Shown: in pieces, positions 9,770 to 19,858 of the stretch
How the letters are laid out: the number at the start of each line of letters is the position of its first letter
Position numbering within the stretch: position 1 is the first letter of the stretch
Assembly: GCF_012911975.1 (NCBI RefSeq)
Contig: NZ_SMDQ01000019.1
Span: forward strand, 22,436-86,435
Source: Nodosilinea sp. P-1105
Lineage (GTDB): Bacteria; Cyanobacteriota; Cyanobacteriia; Phormidesmidales; Phormidesmidaceae
Direction of reading: 5' to 3'
Length of the DNA: 64,000 bases
Position numbers and translations under genes: made by a program
Notes under the pieces: generated by a model
What the model was told of the DNA's origin: nothing
Database searches by the model: none
Seen by the model: only the letters and a program-made list of their open reading frames with translations

Positions 9770-9829
9770 CGAGGAATGGGAAGGTGGGAGAGGTGGGGAA
9801 GGCAGGGGGATGAGGGGGCGGGTAGATGG

Positions 9830-9858
9830 GTAGGGGCGGACCTGGGTGTCCGCCCTGG
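9830..9858. repeat. Dispersed palindromic repeat GTAGGGGCGGACC...GTCCGCCCTGG (copy B)
   Basis: Identical to copy A. Confidence 0.9.
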
Positions 9859-10120
9859 GGAGGGATGGGGTGGTGGGGAAATTTTGGATTTTGGATTTTG
9901 GATTCTTCGCTTTGCTACGCACGGGCTACGCCCTACGTTCTTCTTTTTTCGTTCTTCAGATACGACCTGGGTGTCCGCCCTGGTGGAGAATGGTGCGAGG
10001 GGGTGGATGGGTGGATAGAGTTTGAAATCTTATAAAAACCTCAGCATCTACAGATTTCCACAAAACATTCGTTAGCGTAAACAAGACAACAAATTGCGGT
10101 AAATGCCAAGGACATTTGTT

Positions 10121-10552
10121 ATGACTCAAGCAAAATTAGGCGACAACGTCTCCATTCACTACACTGGCAAACTAGAAGATGGTACGGTATTCGACTCATC
10201 TCGCGATCGCGACCCACTGCAATTTTCCCTGGGCGGTGGCCAGGTGATTCCTGGATTTGAAGCGGCTGTCATGGGTATGACCCCCGGCGACTCTAAAACA
10301 GAGGTGATTGATGCGGAAGCCGCCTATGGTCCTCACCGGGACGAAATGGTGATGGTGGTCGAACGCACCCAAATCCCCGAGGATATTCCCCTTGATGTCG
10401 GCGTGCAACTCCAATTGCGTGGTCCCCAGGGGCAACTGTTACCTGTGCTAGTGACAGAACTCTCAGATGCTGAGGTCACCCTAGATGCAAATCATCCGCT
10501 GGCGGGGGAAAAGCTGATTTTTGATATCGAGCTGTTGGATATTGCCAGCTAG
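10121..10552 (+). CDS. FKBP-type peptidyl-prolyl isomerase (SlyD-like)
   Basis: VSIHYTGKLEDGTVFDSSRDRDPLQFSLGGGQVIPGFEAAVMGMTPGDSKT. Confidence 0.93.
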   Translation: MTQAKLGDNVSIHYTGKLEDGTVFDSSRDRDPLQFSLGGGQVIPGFEAAVMGMTPGDSKTEVIDAEAAYGPHRDEMVMVVERTQIPEDIPLDVGVQLQLRGPQGQLLPVLVTELSDAEVTLDANHPLAGEKLIFDIELLDIAS

Positions 10553-10671
10553 GGCTGTAGGCGCCGCTCATGATTGTAGGAATTTTGCTAGCTGTGAGCG
10601 GTGCCGCATACCCACCATAGGCTATAGAGTAAGTAGCTATAGCTGCATATAGACACCAGAGCGTCACCACC

Positions 10672-10779
10672 ATGGCCAAAATTGTCAGCCGCCAATCCTT
10701 AGGAGTCCAACCCGTCTACGATGTCGGGGTGGCCCAAGACCACAACTTCTTGCTGGCCAACGGGCAGGTGGCGGCCAAC
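10672..10779 (+). other. Split intein C-terminal fragment (36 aa); +1 Cys codon at 10780-10782
   Basis: Ends in ...VAAN immediately before CFN, as in cyanobacterial DnaE inteins. Confidence 0.95.
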
Positions 10780-12024
10780 TGCTTTAACAAATCCCACTCC
10801 ACCGCCTACGGCTTTGTCACCTTTCAGACCGCCTACCTGAAGGCTAATTACCCGGTCGAGTACATGGCGGCGCTGTTGACCTCTAACAGCGGTGACCAGG
10901 ACAAGGTGCAAATGCACATTGCCAACTGCATCGCCATGGGCATTGAGGTGCTGCCACCCGATATCAACCGCTCCCTGGTAGACTTTACCCCCGAGGGCAA
11001 GAGTATTTTGTTTGGCCTATCGGCGGTGCGAAATGTGGGGCTAGGGGCGATCGAATGTATTCTGAAAAACCGAGAAGCGGATGGGCCGTTTCAGTCCCTG
11101 GCGGAATTATGCGATCGCGTCGATCTCCATTCAGTTAACCGCCGTGCCCTAGAGGCCTTGATCCTTAGCGGAGCCCTGGATACCATCGACCCGAACCGCA
11201 ATCAGTTGGTCCAAGACCTAAGCTTAGTAATTGACTGGGCCCAGGGGCGGGCCAAAGACCGAGAAATTGGCCAGGGCAACCTGTTCGACGTGATCATGGG
11301 CAGTGGCGACAGCCAGGCGGCATCCCCCGCCGCTGGCTATGAAACCGCCCCTAAAGCGCCCCTGGTGGCCGATTTTGATCCCCAAGAAAAGCTGCGCCAG
11401 GAAAAAGAGCTGCTCGGGTTCTACATTTCCGATCATCCCCTTAAGTCGGTACAACGCCCCGCTCGCATTTTGGCCCCCATCAACCTCAGCGAACTGCACG
11501 AGCAACCCGACAATGTCACCCTCAGTGCCATCATCATCCTGGCCGGGGTAAAGCCGGTGATCACCAAAAAGGGCGATCGCATGGCCATTGTCCAACTGGA
11601 AGACCTAACCGGCCAGGCAGAAGCCGTCGTCTTTCCCAAATCCTTTGAACGGATTGGTCAGCACATTGTCGCCGACAAACGCCTGATGATCTGGGGCAAA
11701 GTGGATCGCCGGGACGACCGGGTGCAGTTCATCATTGATGATGCTGAACCGATTGAAGACGTGCGCATGGTGATGGTGGAATTGGACCCACGCCTCGCCG
11801 GAGACATTGAACAACAGCACCGCCTGCGCAACGTCATCCGCAGCAACCAGGGGGATGATCCCAAATATGCCCGAGTACCAGTCATTGCGGTGATTGGGGC
11901 CAACCAGCAGCGCCAGTTTGTGCGGCTAGGGGCACAATTTCGGGTCAAAGACCCGGAAGCGGCGGTGAATGCCCTGGTCAAGGCAGACTTTAAAGCGAAG
12001 GCTACGCCCCTGATTAGCGCTTGA
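10672..12024 (+). CDS. dnaE: DNA polymerase III alpha, C-terminal half, preceded by a split-intein C-fragment (DnaE-C)
   Basis: MAKIVSRQSLGVQPVYDVGVAQDHNFLLANGQVAAN|CFNKSHSTAYGFVTFQTAYLKANYPVEYMAALLTS: IntC plus DnaE C-extein. Confidence 0.96.
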   Translation: MAKIVSRQSLGVQPVYDVGVAQDHNFLLANGQVAANCFNKSHSTAYGFVTFQTAYLKANYPVEYMAALLTSNSGDQDKVQMHIANCIAMGIEVLPPDINRSLVDFTPEGKSILFGLSAVRNVGLGAIECILKNREADGPFQSLAELCDRVDLHSVNRRALEALILSGALDTIDPNRNQLVQDLSLVIDWAQGRAKDREIGQGNLFDVIMGSGDSQAASPAAGYETAPKAPLVADFDPQEKLRQEKELLGFYISDHPLKSVQRPARILAPINLSELHEQPDNVTLSAIIILAGVKPVITKKGDRMAIVQLEDLTGQAEAVVFPKSFERIGQHIVADKRLMIWGKVDRRDDRVQFIIDDAEPIEDVRMVMVELDPRLAGDIEQQHRLRNVIRSNQGDDPKYARVPVIAVIGANQQRQFVRLGAQFRVKDPEAAVNALVKADFKAKATPLISA

Positions 12025-12110
12025 GGTCGGGGTCGGGGGTCGGGTTTTAGGTGTTAGGTGTCAGGTGCTAGGTCCGTGAACCGCTAGCCGGAAACTGTCC
12101 ACCGCCCGCC

Positions 12111-12354
12111 TAGTGGTCTGTCAAGCCTAAAAATTAGAGTAAGCGCTTTACAAAAGCCTCTGATCTTCAGGTAGATTGCTTCAACACATCAGGACTTATG
12201 ATCCCCTCCCACGGAGGGGTGCCCGGAGGGCAGGGTGGGTCTTTTCGGGTTTGCTTGACCCACCCCTACCCCTCCAAAGGAGGGGATTTCGGACCTTGAT
12301 GCCACCAAATCTCTACATCTGCTAACCCTAAATTCAAGACTTGACGCTGCACTA
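12111..12354. mobile_element. MITE-like element copy 1, 244 bp
   Basis: Ends TAGTGGTCTGTCAAG ... CTTGACGCTGCACTA; near-identical inverted copy at 51141-51406; no ORF. Confidence 0.85.
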
Positions 12355-12957
12355 AAGCAGCGTCAACAGATAAATCAGCGAAAACAGCACAATCCACACC
12401 ACATCTACGAAGTGCCAGTAGATTTCTGCCATCTCTGGCCCCACATGGGTCACGTCATTGTAGTGGCCGGCCCGGCGCGATCGCCACAGCACCCCCAAAA
12501 TCAGCACCAGCCCAATAAAGACGTGAGCTCCGTGGAACCCGGTCATCAGGTAAAAGCAGTTGCTAAACAGGTTGGTCTTGAGCCCGTAGCCCAGATTCAT
12601 GTATTCATAAATCTGACCTGCCAGGAAGACCGCCCCCATGGCGGCTGTGATCCCGAACCATTTGCGCATCCCGGCCAGGTCGTTTTGCTTGATCGCCTTG
12701 GTGCCCAGGTTAATCACCCAGCTGCTGGATACCAGAATGATGGTGTTGATCCCCGGCAGGAGCAGCTCCACTTCAGTTTCTGCCGGGGGCCACTCGGCGA
12801 TCGCACTGCGAAACACCAAAAACACCGCAAAGAAGCCGGCAAACATCAGGAACTCTGAGGCCAAAAACGTCAGTAGCCCCAGCACTCGCAGGTCCTGGTG
12901 TTCTTCATGGGCCACAGCCGGGGTGGCCGTTGGGTTAGAGTCAATTGCGCCTTGCAT
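12352..12957 (-). CDS. ctaE: Cytochrome c oxidase subunit III
   Basis: FHGAHVFIGLVLILGVLWRSRRAGHY...EIYWHFVDVVWIVLFSLIYLLTLL. Confidence 0.96.
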   Translation of the reverse strand: MQGAIDSNPTATPAVAHEEHQDLRVLGLLTFLASEFLMFAGFFAVFLVFRSAIAEWPPAETEVELLLPGINTIILVSSSWVINLGTKAIKQNDLAGMRKWFGITAAMGAVFLAGQIYEYMNLGYGLKTNLFSNCFYLMTGFHGAHVFIGLVLILGVLWRSRRAGHYNDVTHVGPEMAEIYWHFVDVVWIVLFSLIYLLTLL

Positions 12958-13032
12958 GGTGAGTCAGGGGGTAAGGGACAAAGAAGACCGTAGGGGCAGT
13001 CCGGTGTGTCTGCCCCCATGTTTCAACAATCA

Positions 13033-14697
13033 TCATTTAGGCACGATCGCCTCTTCAGCTGGTGCCTCCGCTGTGGGGTCAAAGCCGTAATCATAGGGGC
13101 CATGGGTCAACACCGGCAACACCTCCCAGTTTTCAATAATCGGCGGTGACGCGGTGGTCCATTCCAGGGTCATGGCATTCCAGGGATTACCACCCGCCTT
13201 AGGCCCCTTCATCCAGCTCCAAATGACATTGAAGTAGAACGGAATCACCGATACCGCCAGAATGTACGCCCCTACGGTCACCAGTTGGTTGAGTCCTTGA
13301 AACTGAGGGTCATACATTGCTACCCGCCGCGGCATCCCCTGCATCCCGAGGGAGTGCATGGGAGTAAAGGTGAGAATGGTGCCAATGAAAGTGAGTACAA
13401 AGTGAACTTTGCCCAGGGGCTCGTTCAGCATCCGGCCCGTGATTTTCGGGAACCAGTGGTACACCCCGGCATAGATACCGAACACAGAGCCGCCAAACAA
13501 CACGTAGTGGAAGTGGCCCACCACGTAGTAGGTGTCATGCACGTGAATGTCGAAGGGAGCCGCCCCCAGGGTAACGCCACTGAGGCCACCGAACACAAAC
13601 ATCAACAGCAACCCGACGGCAAACAGCATAGCGGTGGTGTAGCGAATTTTGCCCCCCCATAGGGTGGCCGTCCAGCTAAAGATTTTGATGCCCGTGGGCA
13701 CCGCTACAATCAGCGTCGAAATGGTAAAGAAAATTCGCATCCAGGGGGGGGTGCCACTGGTAAACATGTGGTGCACCCACACAAACAGCCCCACCAGGCA
13801 GATAGTTAACGACGAGTAGGCGATCGCCTTATAACCAAAAATTGGCTTGCGGGCGTGCACCGGAATCACCTCCGACATAATGCCAAAGATGGGCAAAATC
13901 ATCAGATACACTGCCGGGTGAGAGTAGAACCAGAACAGGTGCTGATACACCACCACATTACCCCCGGCATCCGGCTTAAAGAAGGAGGTACCGAAGTTGA
14001 TGTCAAACAAGAGCAGAATCAACCCCGCCGCCAGCACTGGCGTAGAAAACAAGGCCAGCAGTGAAGTGGCCACCATGGCCCAGCAAAACAGGGGAATCTG
14101 ATCCCAGGCCATGCTGGGTACCCGCATTTTCCAGATCGTCACCAAAAAGTTGACCGACCCCAAAATCGACGATGTCCCCACCATTACAATCGCCAGAATC
14201 CACATGGTTTGGGCCGCGTTGGCAGTAATTTCGCTCAGGGGTGGATAGGAGGTCCAGCCCGCCTGGGCACCGCCAAAGTAAAAGCTGCCCAGCAGCAAGG
14301 CCCCCGCTGGCGGGTTCAGCCAAAAGGCCAGGGCGTTGAGCTTGGGGAAGGCCATATCCCGGGCCCCAATCATCAGCGGAATCAGGTAGTTGCCAAAGCC
14401 ACCAATCGCCGCTGGCACAATCCACAGGAAGATCATGATCGTGCCGTGGTTGGTCAAAAAAGCATTGTAGAGATCAGGGCTAAGAAAGTCAGAATCTGGG
14501 GTGGCCAACTCGGTGCGCATCAGCACCGCCATAAAGCCCCCAACCAGGTAGAACAAAAATGAGGTCACCAGGTATTGAATGCCAATCACCTTGTGATCCA
14601 CATTAAAGGTGAAATAGTCGTACCACTTCCACTTTTCGGGGTGGCCATGGCCGGCTGGGGCCTCAGGGCGATTCACTTGCAGGTCTGCTTGAGCCAT
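13033..14697 (-). CDS. ctaD: Cytochrome c oxidase subunit I
   Basis: YQHLFWFYSHPAVYLMILPIFGIMSEVI...VHDTYYVVGHFHYVLFGG. Confidence 0.98.
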   Translation of the reverse strand: MAQADLQVNRPEAPAGHGHPEKWKWYDYFTFNVDHKVIGIQYLVTSFLFYLVGGFMAVLMRTELATPDSDFLSPDLYNAFLTNHGTIMIFLWIVPAAIGGFGNYLIPLMIGARDMAFPKLNALAFWLNPPAGALLLGSFYFGGAQAGWTSYPPLSEITANAAQTMWILAIVMVGTSSILGSVNFLVTIWKMRVPSMAWDQIPLFCWAMVATSLLALFSTPVLAAGLILLLFDINFGTSFFKPDAGGNVVVYQHLFWFYSHPAVYLMILPIFGIMSEVIPVHARKPIFGYKAIAYSSLTICLVGLFVWVHHMFTSGTPPWMRIFFTISTLIVAVPTGIKIFSWTATLWGGKIRYTTAMLFAVGLLLMFVFGGLSGVTLGAAPFDIHVHDTYYVVGHFHYVLFGGSVFGIYAGVYHWFPKITGRMLNEPLGKVHFVLTFIGTILTFTPMHSLGMQGMPRRVAMYDPQFQGLNQLVTVGAYILAVSVIPFYFNVIWSWMKGPKAGGNPWNAMTLEWTTASPPIIENWEVLPVLTHGPYDYGFDPTAEAPAEEAIVPK

Positions 14698-14756
14698 AAA
14701 GAAGCAATTAAAACATCAACGATCAAAGTGAGCAGGTCAGTCAATCTAGACCAGGC

Positions 14757-15788
14757 CTAAGGCTTGACTGGGTCAGCCAATTGAGCCAACTGCGTCGGAT
14801 CCACTGGCATCGCTTGAGTGGCGGTGGCCAGGTACTCGGCATCGGTGCGGGATGTGGCCACAGCGGCATCGCCAGAGGGTGCCTGGGCCACCCGACTGGC
14901 CACCCAGTCGGCATAGTCTTCCACAGAATGGACAATCACCTGGGTGCGCATGGCCCCGTGGTAGGCACCGCATAGCTCAGCGCAGACTACTGGATAGGTC
15001 CCTTCCCGGGTGGCGACAAATCTGAGCTCAGCGGTTTGTCCTGGCAGGGCGTCTTGCTTCAGCCGAAACTGGGGTACCCAAAAGGAATGAATCACATCCT
15101 GGGCTTCGATCATCAGTTGCACATCCTGCCCCACTGGCACATGCAGTTCCCCATCGGTAATGCCCGTATCGGGATAGCGGAAAATCCAGGCGTACTGCAT
15201 ACCCGTCACATTAACCGTTACATCTGGCGCACGAACCTCCTTCAACGAGGAAGCCCCAAACCCATACACCTGGACGTTGGTATAAACGCTGTCTTCTGCT
15301 TCGCTTTGGGCCAGCAGGGGAGATCCCACATCAATGACGTTTTTCTGGGGCGCTTGGGCCACCATCGTGCCGTGACCATGGTGGCCACCTGGGGTAAAAC
15401 CGCCCATCTCCTGAAATACCGATACGCTGTAAATCCCTAGACCGACCACAATCACGGCAGGAATAGCGGTCCAGAAGGCTTCTAGGGGTAGATTACCCTC
15501 CACAGGTAGGCCATCAGTGTCGTCCCCCTTGGGGCGGCGAAATCGAATGAAAAAGTAAATGATCGTTCCCTGCACCACGATGAATAGTGCCGTGCCAATG
15601 GTCATCATGACGTTAAATAGGTCGTCGACCAGAGGGGCCTGTTCCGAGGCTTGCAGCGGTAGCAGGTGGTTGTTTTGCCCGTACCACAGGCTCACAAGGG
15701 TGACCACAACACCGATCACCAGGGTTAATAAAGGGGCGGGAATTTGGCTCATGGCTAGGCTCCCATACAGAAGCAAAGAAGTATTCAA
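14757..15788 (-). CDS. ctaC: Cytochrome c oxidase subunit II
   Basis: CuA motif CAELCGAYHGAM; VIHSFWVPQFRLKQDALPGQ. Confidence 0.97.
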   Translation of the reverse strand: MNTSLLLYGSLAMSQIPAPLLTLVIGVVVTLVSLWYGQNNHLLPLQASEQAPLVDDLFNVMMTIGTALFIVVQGTIIYFFIRFRRPKGDDTDGLPVEGNLPLEAFWTAIPAVIVVGLGIYSVSVFQEMGGFTPGGHHGHGTMVAQAPQKNVIDVGSPLLAQSEAEDSVYTNVQVYGFGASSLKEVRAPDVTVNVTGMQYAWIFRYPDTGITDGELHVPVGQDVQLMIEAQDVIHSFWVPQFRLKQDALPGQTAELRFVATREGTYPVVCAELCGAYHGAMRTQVIVHSVEDYADWVASRVAQAPSGDAAVATSRTDAEYLATATQAMPVDPTQLAQLADPVKP

Positions 15789-16188
15789 TATCAGTCGCGA
15801 AAGTCCCCATAGTCTGGAGCGGCCACCGTGGCATTATCCTGTGGCAAAACGGTGAGCAGACCCAGAGGGGGTTATCTTGCGGAGGCCAAAAAATCATCAG
15901 CCATGCTTCTCGCATCCTAAAGCCGATAATTAGGGGGATCGCAGAAACTTTGGATTTGCTTCAACTCTGCCATCTTTGACCATGAAAATCACGAAGTTTT
16001 GTAACTACTGGTCTGTCAATTCTAAAGTTGTCGGTTGGAGCGGCGGGCGTTGGGGCGATCGCGCCTGCACGTCAGGGTATGGCCTGTCCCTTGCAAATGT
16101 TTTGTTTTCGTAACCAAGCCCCGCGTAAGGACTGACAATGGGCAAGCTATGGGCGGTGGCACAGGTAGTTGTTAAGGGATGTAGCACC

Positions 16189-16464
16189 ATGGACTTTCCA
16201 TCGGCTTCGGGCCAAGACGATATCCGCAAAGAGGCGCTGGTAGCATTGACGGCAAAATTGGTCCAGCAGGGGCACCCGGTCAACTATGCTCAGCATATGG
16301 CCACTGCCTCAATTTTTCAGGCCGATCTCGAGCTGCGCAATGCTCAATTTAGCCGCCTGCTGGCCTGGCTGAAGGAGTACCATGGCGAGCTATACCCTGA
16401 GGCGGTAGAGATCGTAGAGTCTGTACGCCAAGAATTCGAGCGGCGCATCACTGGCCAGTTTTAG
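16189..16464 (+). CDS. Hypothetical protein
   Basis: 91-aa ORF from MDFPSASGQDDIRKEAL. Confidence 0.5.
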   Translation: MDFPSASGQDDIRKEALVALTAKLVQQGHPVNYAQHMATASIFQADLELRNAQFSRLLAWLKEYHGELYPEAVEIVESVRQEFERRITGQF

Positions 16465-16493
16465 GGCCACAGTGCCAGGCTGAGTATGGCTAA

Positions 16494-16708
16494 AAACCCG
16501 GTTTCTTCGTCACTGCTCTAACGAGATAAGGGATCTGCGGGTTATACGGTGTACCCAATGGCCAGGTTTCGCCCTCGCTCAACCTTCGGTGACCGAGGGC
16601 TGAGCGAAGTCGTTCATGTCATGGCTCCCCTGGGGAGCAAGCCCGATCAGCGAGTACGTTATTTTTCTGCGAGTCCCTAACCTGCTGTCTGACCAAGAAA
16701 CCGGGTTT
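16494..16708. mobile_element. Candidate MITE-like element bounded by a perfect 14-bp inverted repeat
   Basis: AAACCCGGTTTCTT (16494-16507) and AAGAAACCGGGTTT (16695-16708). Confidence 0.5.
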
Positions 16709-16733
16709 GTGTAGCGGTGTTCTAGACTCAGAC

Positions 16734-16762
16734 AAAAAAGGACGCCAATATCTGACGTCCTT
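16734..16762 (-). terminator. Rho-independent-type terminator downstream of the sigma factor gene
   Basis: Minus-strand hairpin AAGGACG...CGTCCTT followed by a T run. Confidence 0.7.
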
Positions 16763-16786
16763 GTCTAGGGGTTATGAGCTGTTAAA

Positions 16787-17770
16787 CTAGCTGGCAATGT
16801 AGCCGTGCATGGCCGATTTACGGCGACGCAGGTGTTTTAGAGCTTGTTGTTCAAGCTGACGCACTCGCTCACGGCTGATGTTCATCCGGTTGCCCACCTT
16901 GGCCAGGGATAGCTCATTGCCATCATCGAGGCCATAGCGCAGGGTAATCACTTCCTTTTGCTGAGGTGTGAGCTCTGACAGCAAGTTACGAATATCCTGC
17001 TTCAGCGATTCTTGAGCCGTAAAGGTTTCTGGGGAAATCCCATCATCCTCTAGCAGTTCTTGCAACTCCGTATCTTGATTGTCACCGATGCGCACATCCA
17101 GGGAAATGGGCTGGCGGGCTAGCACTAAGAACTCACGAATTTGCTTGGGTTCTAGCTCTAGCTCTTCGCCAATTTCCACCGCATTGGGGCTGCGACCGAG
17201 CTTTTGAGACAGCTCTCGCTGGACCCGCTTGATCTTGTTCAGCTTTTCGGTGATGTGGATGGGCAGGCGAATGGTACGGGCTTGCTGGGCGATCGCTCGA
17301 GTAATGGCCTGGCGAATCCACCAGTAGGCATAGGTCGAGAACTTGTACCCCTTGGTGGGGTCAAATTTTTCCACCCCGCGCTCTAGGCCCAGGGTACCTT
17401 CCTGAATTAAATCCAGGAACTCTAGGTTACGCTTTTGGTATTTTTTCGCGATCGCCACCACCAGGCGCAAATTCGCCTCAATCATCTTGCGCTTGGCCCG
17501 CTCCCCTTGGCGTAGGGTGTGATGCAGCTTCTCTTCTGAGAGGTCTGCGGCTTCCGCCCACTCGCGATCAGAAGGCTCACGCTCTAGGCGCTCCTGAAGC
17601 TGCTCATTTAGCTCCAGCAGGGCCATATAGGCCTGCACCTGCTTACCAAAAATAATCTCTTCCTCATGGGTTAGTAGAGGCACCCGCCCAATCTCATGGA
17701 GATAAGTTCGCACAGCGTCGGCACTGTAGAGGGGCTTACTTTTCAACGTCCGGGTTTTGGTTTTTGGCAT
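16787..17770 (-). CDS. Group 2 sigma-70 family RNA polymerase sigma factor (SigC/SigD-like)
   Basis: [72 protein letters not shown]. Confidence 0.95.
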   Translation of the reverse strand: MPKTKTRTLKSKPLYSADAVRTYLHEIGRVPLLTHEEEIIFGKQVQAYMALLELNEQLQERLEREPSDREWAEAADLSEEKLHHTLRQGERAKRKMIEANLRLVVAIAKKYQKRNLEFLDLIQEGTLGLERGVEKFDPTKGYKFSTYAYWWIRQAITRAIAQQARTIRLPIHITEKLNKIKRVQRELSQKLGRSPNAVEIGEELELEPKQIREFLVLARQPISLDVRIGDNQDTELQELLEDDGISPETFTAQESLKQDIRNLLSELTPQQKEVITLRYGLDDGNELSLAKVGNRMNISRERVRQLEQQALKHLRRRKSAMHGYIAS

Positions 17771-18966
17771 AAATTGACCTCGCCTCCACTAACTAATAAT
17801 CACGCCCAATATTTAGAGATAAATCCTGCTGACCGGAAACAACCCTAGATCCTGTCTAGCGATTGCTCCCATGGCCGATTTCTGAAATCTTGCTTTTCCT
17901 CTAGCTCAACCCTGTCAACCCTTGCATTGAGCCTGTCCAACATCACCACAACCTTTGCTTACTCAAAAAACGATTCAACGACCGGGGCATCGCCATCTCC
18001 CTAACCTCAGCGGCAGCCCCCAGCCCTCAACTCGCCTAACGCATTTAACGCTTCTGTAGAACTTGCCCGAGGCCTTCATCCTCCAGCCCCCAGCATGCAA
18101 CCCTTAACAATCAGCCCCTCAACACTCAGTCAATGAAGTGATTTTATGAATTCATAACTCTAGAGTATAACAACTTGTGGGTTGCGTAAAGTGCCTGTAT
18201 GACAGTTGATATGCCAGTGATATCGCCTCAACTCCCAACCCTTGACTTGCAAACCACTTGACCCTGAAAACACACTTTTGTTTCCTACGATTGAGGATCG
18301 ACTAAAAGCCGAAACCGGTCTGCATCAAAGACTGCAATTCAAATATGAAATATCCCCCTTTTCATTGACTCTAGTATGCCCTGCTTGTACATCTCCCTTA
18401 TTAGGGCTTCCCCCCCTGGAAAACCGTACCGGTCAACCTCGATCACGGCCCCTAAAAGCCTTGCAAATAGTGACCTCACCAAGATTGATGTCAGGACTTA
18501 TGCCAAGTAGGTGACTCAGCTTAACAAGCTACTGTGACATCCCTATGGCAGTGACGTAACAACCATGTGACGCTAAGTATCTACCATCACACTGGCATAC
18601 CTAGAAGCCGCCAATAAGTGTTGCCAACTCAGTAATTTATCATCGACCTAAAAGCCAGGTTTTGGATGAGACAAGCCTGAGAAAATTAACGGTTTGTCCC
18701 CCCCCTGGCTATAGCTTGGGGGATCTATGGTCACAGACCTTAACGCGAAAACTCGAAACATTTCGGCTTCCCCTGGTTCAGCCAGAACCGGCATCAACCG
18801 CTAGCTCACCCTGAGGGCTCAGTTTTTTTAGGATCCAAAATGCTTAAAAAAGAGTTTTTTGTGCCTAGGACCTAGAATTTCCGACAAAAACCGCTAAACT
18901 CATTGAGATTAATGTCTTCACTCATAAGTATAAGCACCTATGAAACATGGGGTTGATCGGCAACTG

Positions 18967-19806
18967 ATGTCCAATAGCCCAGCTCGTATTGGCATCTTTG
19001 ATAGTGGTGTAGGGGGGTTAACGGTCTTGCAGGAGATTTATCGGCAACTCCCCCATGAGTCAATCCTGTATTTTGGTGATACAGCTCGCTTGCCCTACGG
19101 GTCTCGCTCTGCAGAGGAGATTCTTTACTTTGTCCGCCAGATTTTGACCTGGATGGAGTTAAAGGGGGTGAAGATGGTGATGATGGCCTGCAATACCAGT
19201 TCAGCCCTGGCCCTAGACATCGTGCAGCAAGAATTTGACTTCCCAATTTTAGGGCTAATCCGCCCAGGGGCTCAGGCCGCATCGCAGGTGGGTCGCCGCA
19301 TTGGCGTCATTGCGACCCAGGCGACTGTTTCCAGTCAGGCTTATCCCGACGCTATTCAGGAACTCGATGGCAACTGCCAGGTTTGGCAAGTGGCCTGTCC
19401 TAAGTTTGTGCCCATTGTAGAGAGAAATCAAATTCAGCATCCCCAGACTAGCCGGGTTGCAGAAGACTATCTTCAAACCTTAGTCACGGCCAATATTGAT
19501 ACGCTGATTTATGGCTGCACCCACTATCCCCATCTGGCACCTGTGTTGCAGACCCTCTTACCCAGCACCATGCAGTTCATCAACCCGGCCAACTACATGG
19601 TCGCCGCCGCCGCCAAAGAACTCGATGCTCTGGGGCTAAGCAGCAATTCCCCAGCCTGGCCAACCGAGTTTTATGTCAGTGGACGACCGAGGGAATTTAA
19701 TCGTCTGGCTTTTCAGTGGCTGGGCTATCGACCGGCAACGCACCAAGTCCGCCTGCCGGACTTAGCACCCCAAACCATCATGCCCAGAGAACAGATGATT
19801 CAGTAA
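18967..19806 (+). CDS. murI: Glutamate racemase
   Basis: IGIFDSGVGGLTVLQEIYRQLPHESILYFGDTARLPYGSRS; GCTHYPHLAPVL. Confidence 0.97.
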   Translation: MSNSPARIGIFDSGVGGLTVLQEIYRQLPHESILYFGDTARLPYGSRSAEEILYFVRQILTWMELKGVKMVMMACNTSSALALDIVQQEFDFPILGLIRPGAQAASQVGRRIGVIATQATVSSQAYPDAIQELDGNCQVWQVACPKFVPIVERNQIQHPQTSRVAEDYLQTLVTANIDTLIYGCTHYPHLAPVLQTLLPSTMQFINPANYMVAAAAKELDALGLSSNSPAWPTEFYVSGRPREFNRLAFQWLGYRPATHQVRLPDLAPQTIMPREQMIQ

Positions 19807-19858
19807 GCCCAGCTTAGGGCCATGGGCATCGAGTGACTGGGTGGCTAGTAGCTGTTCC

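Noticed and set aside
9674-10035. + strand Gly/Trp-rich ORFs (GGWGDGGMGGWGDGG...)
   Set aside because: Translation of the octamer array and palindromes, antisense to the membrane-protein gene.
13285-14562. Long antisense ORFs opposite ctaD
   Set aside because: Codon-bias shadow ORFs on the opposite strand of a strongly conserved gene.
18242-18514. 90-aa ORF in the 17.8-18.9 kb gap
   Set aside because: No recognisable domain or SD and low-complexity composition; not enough support.
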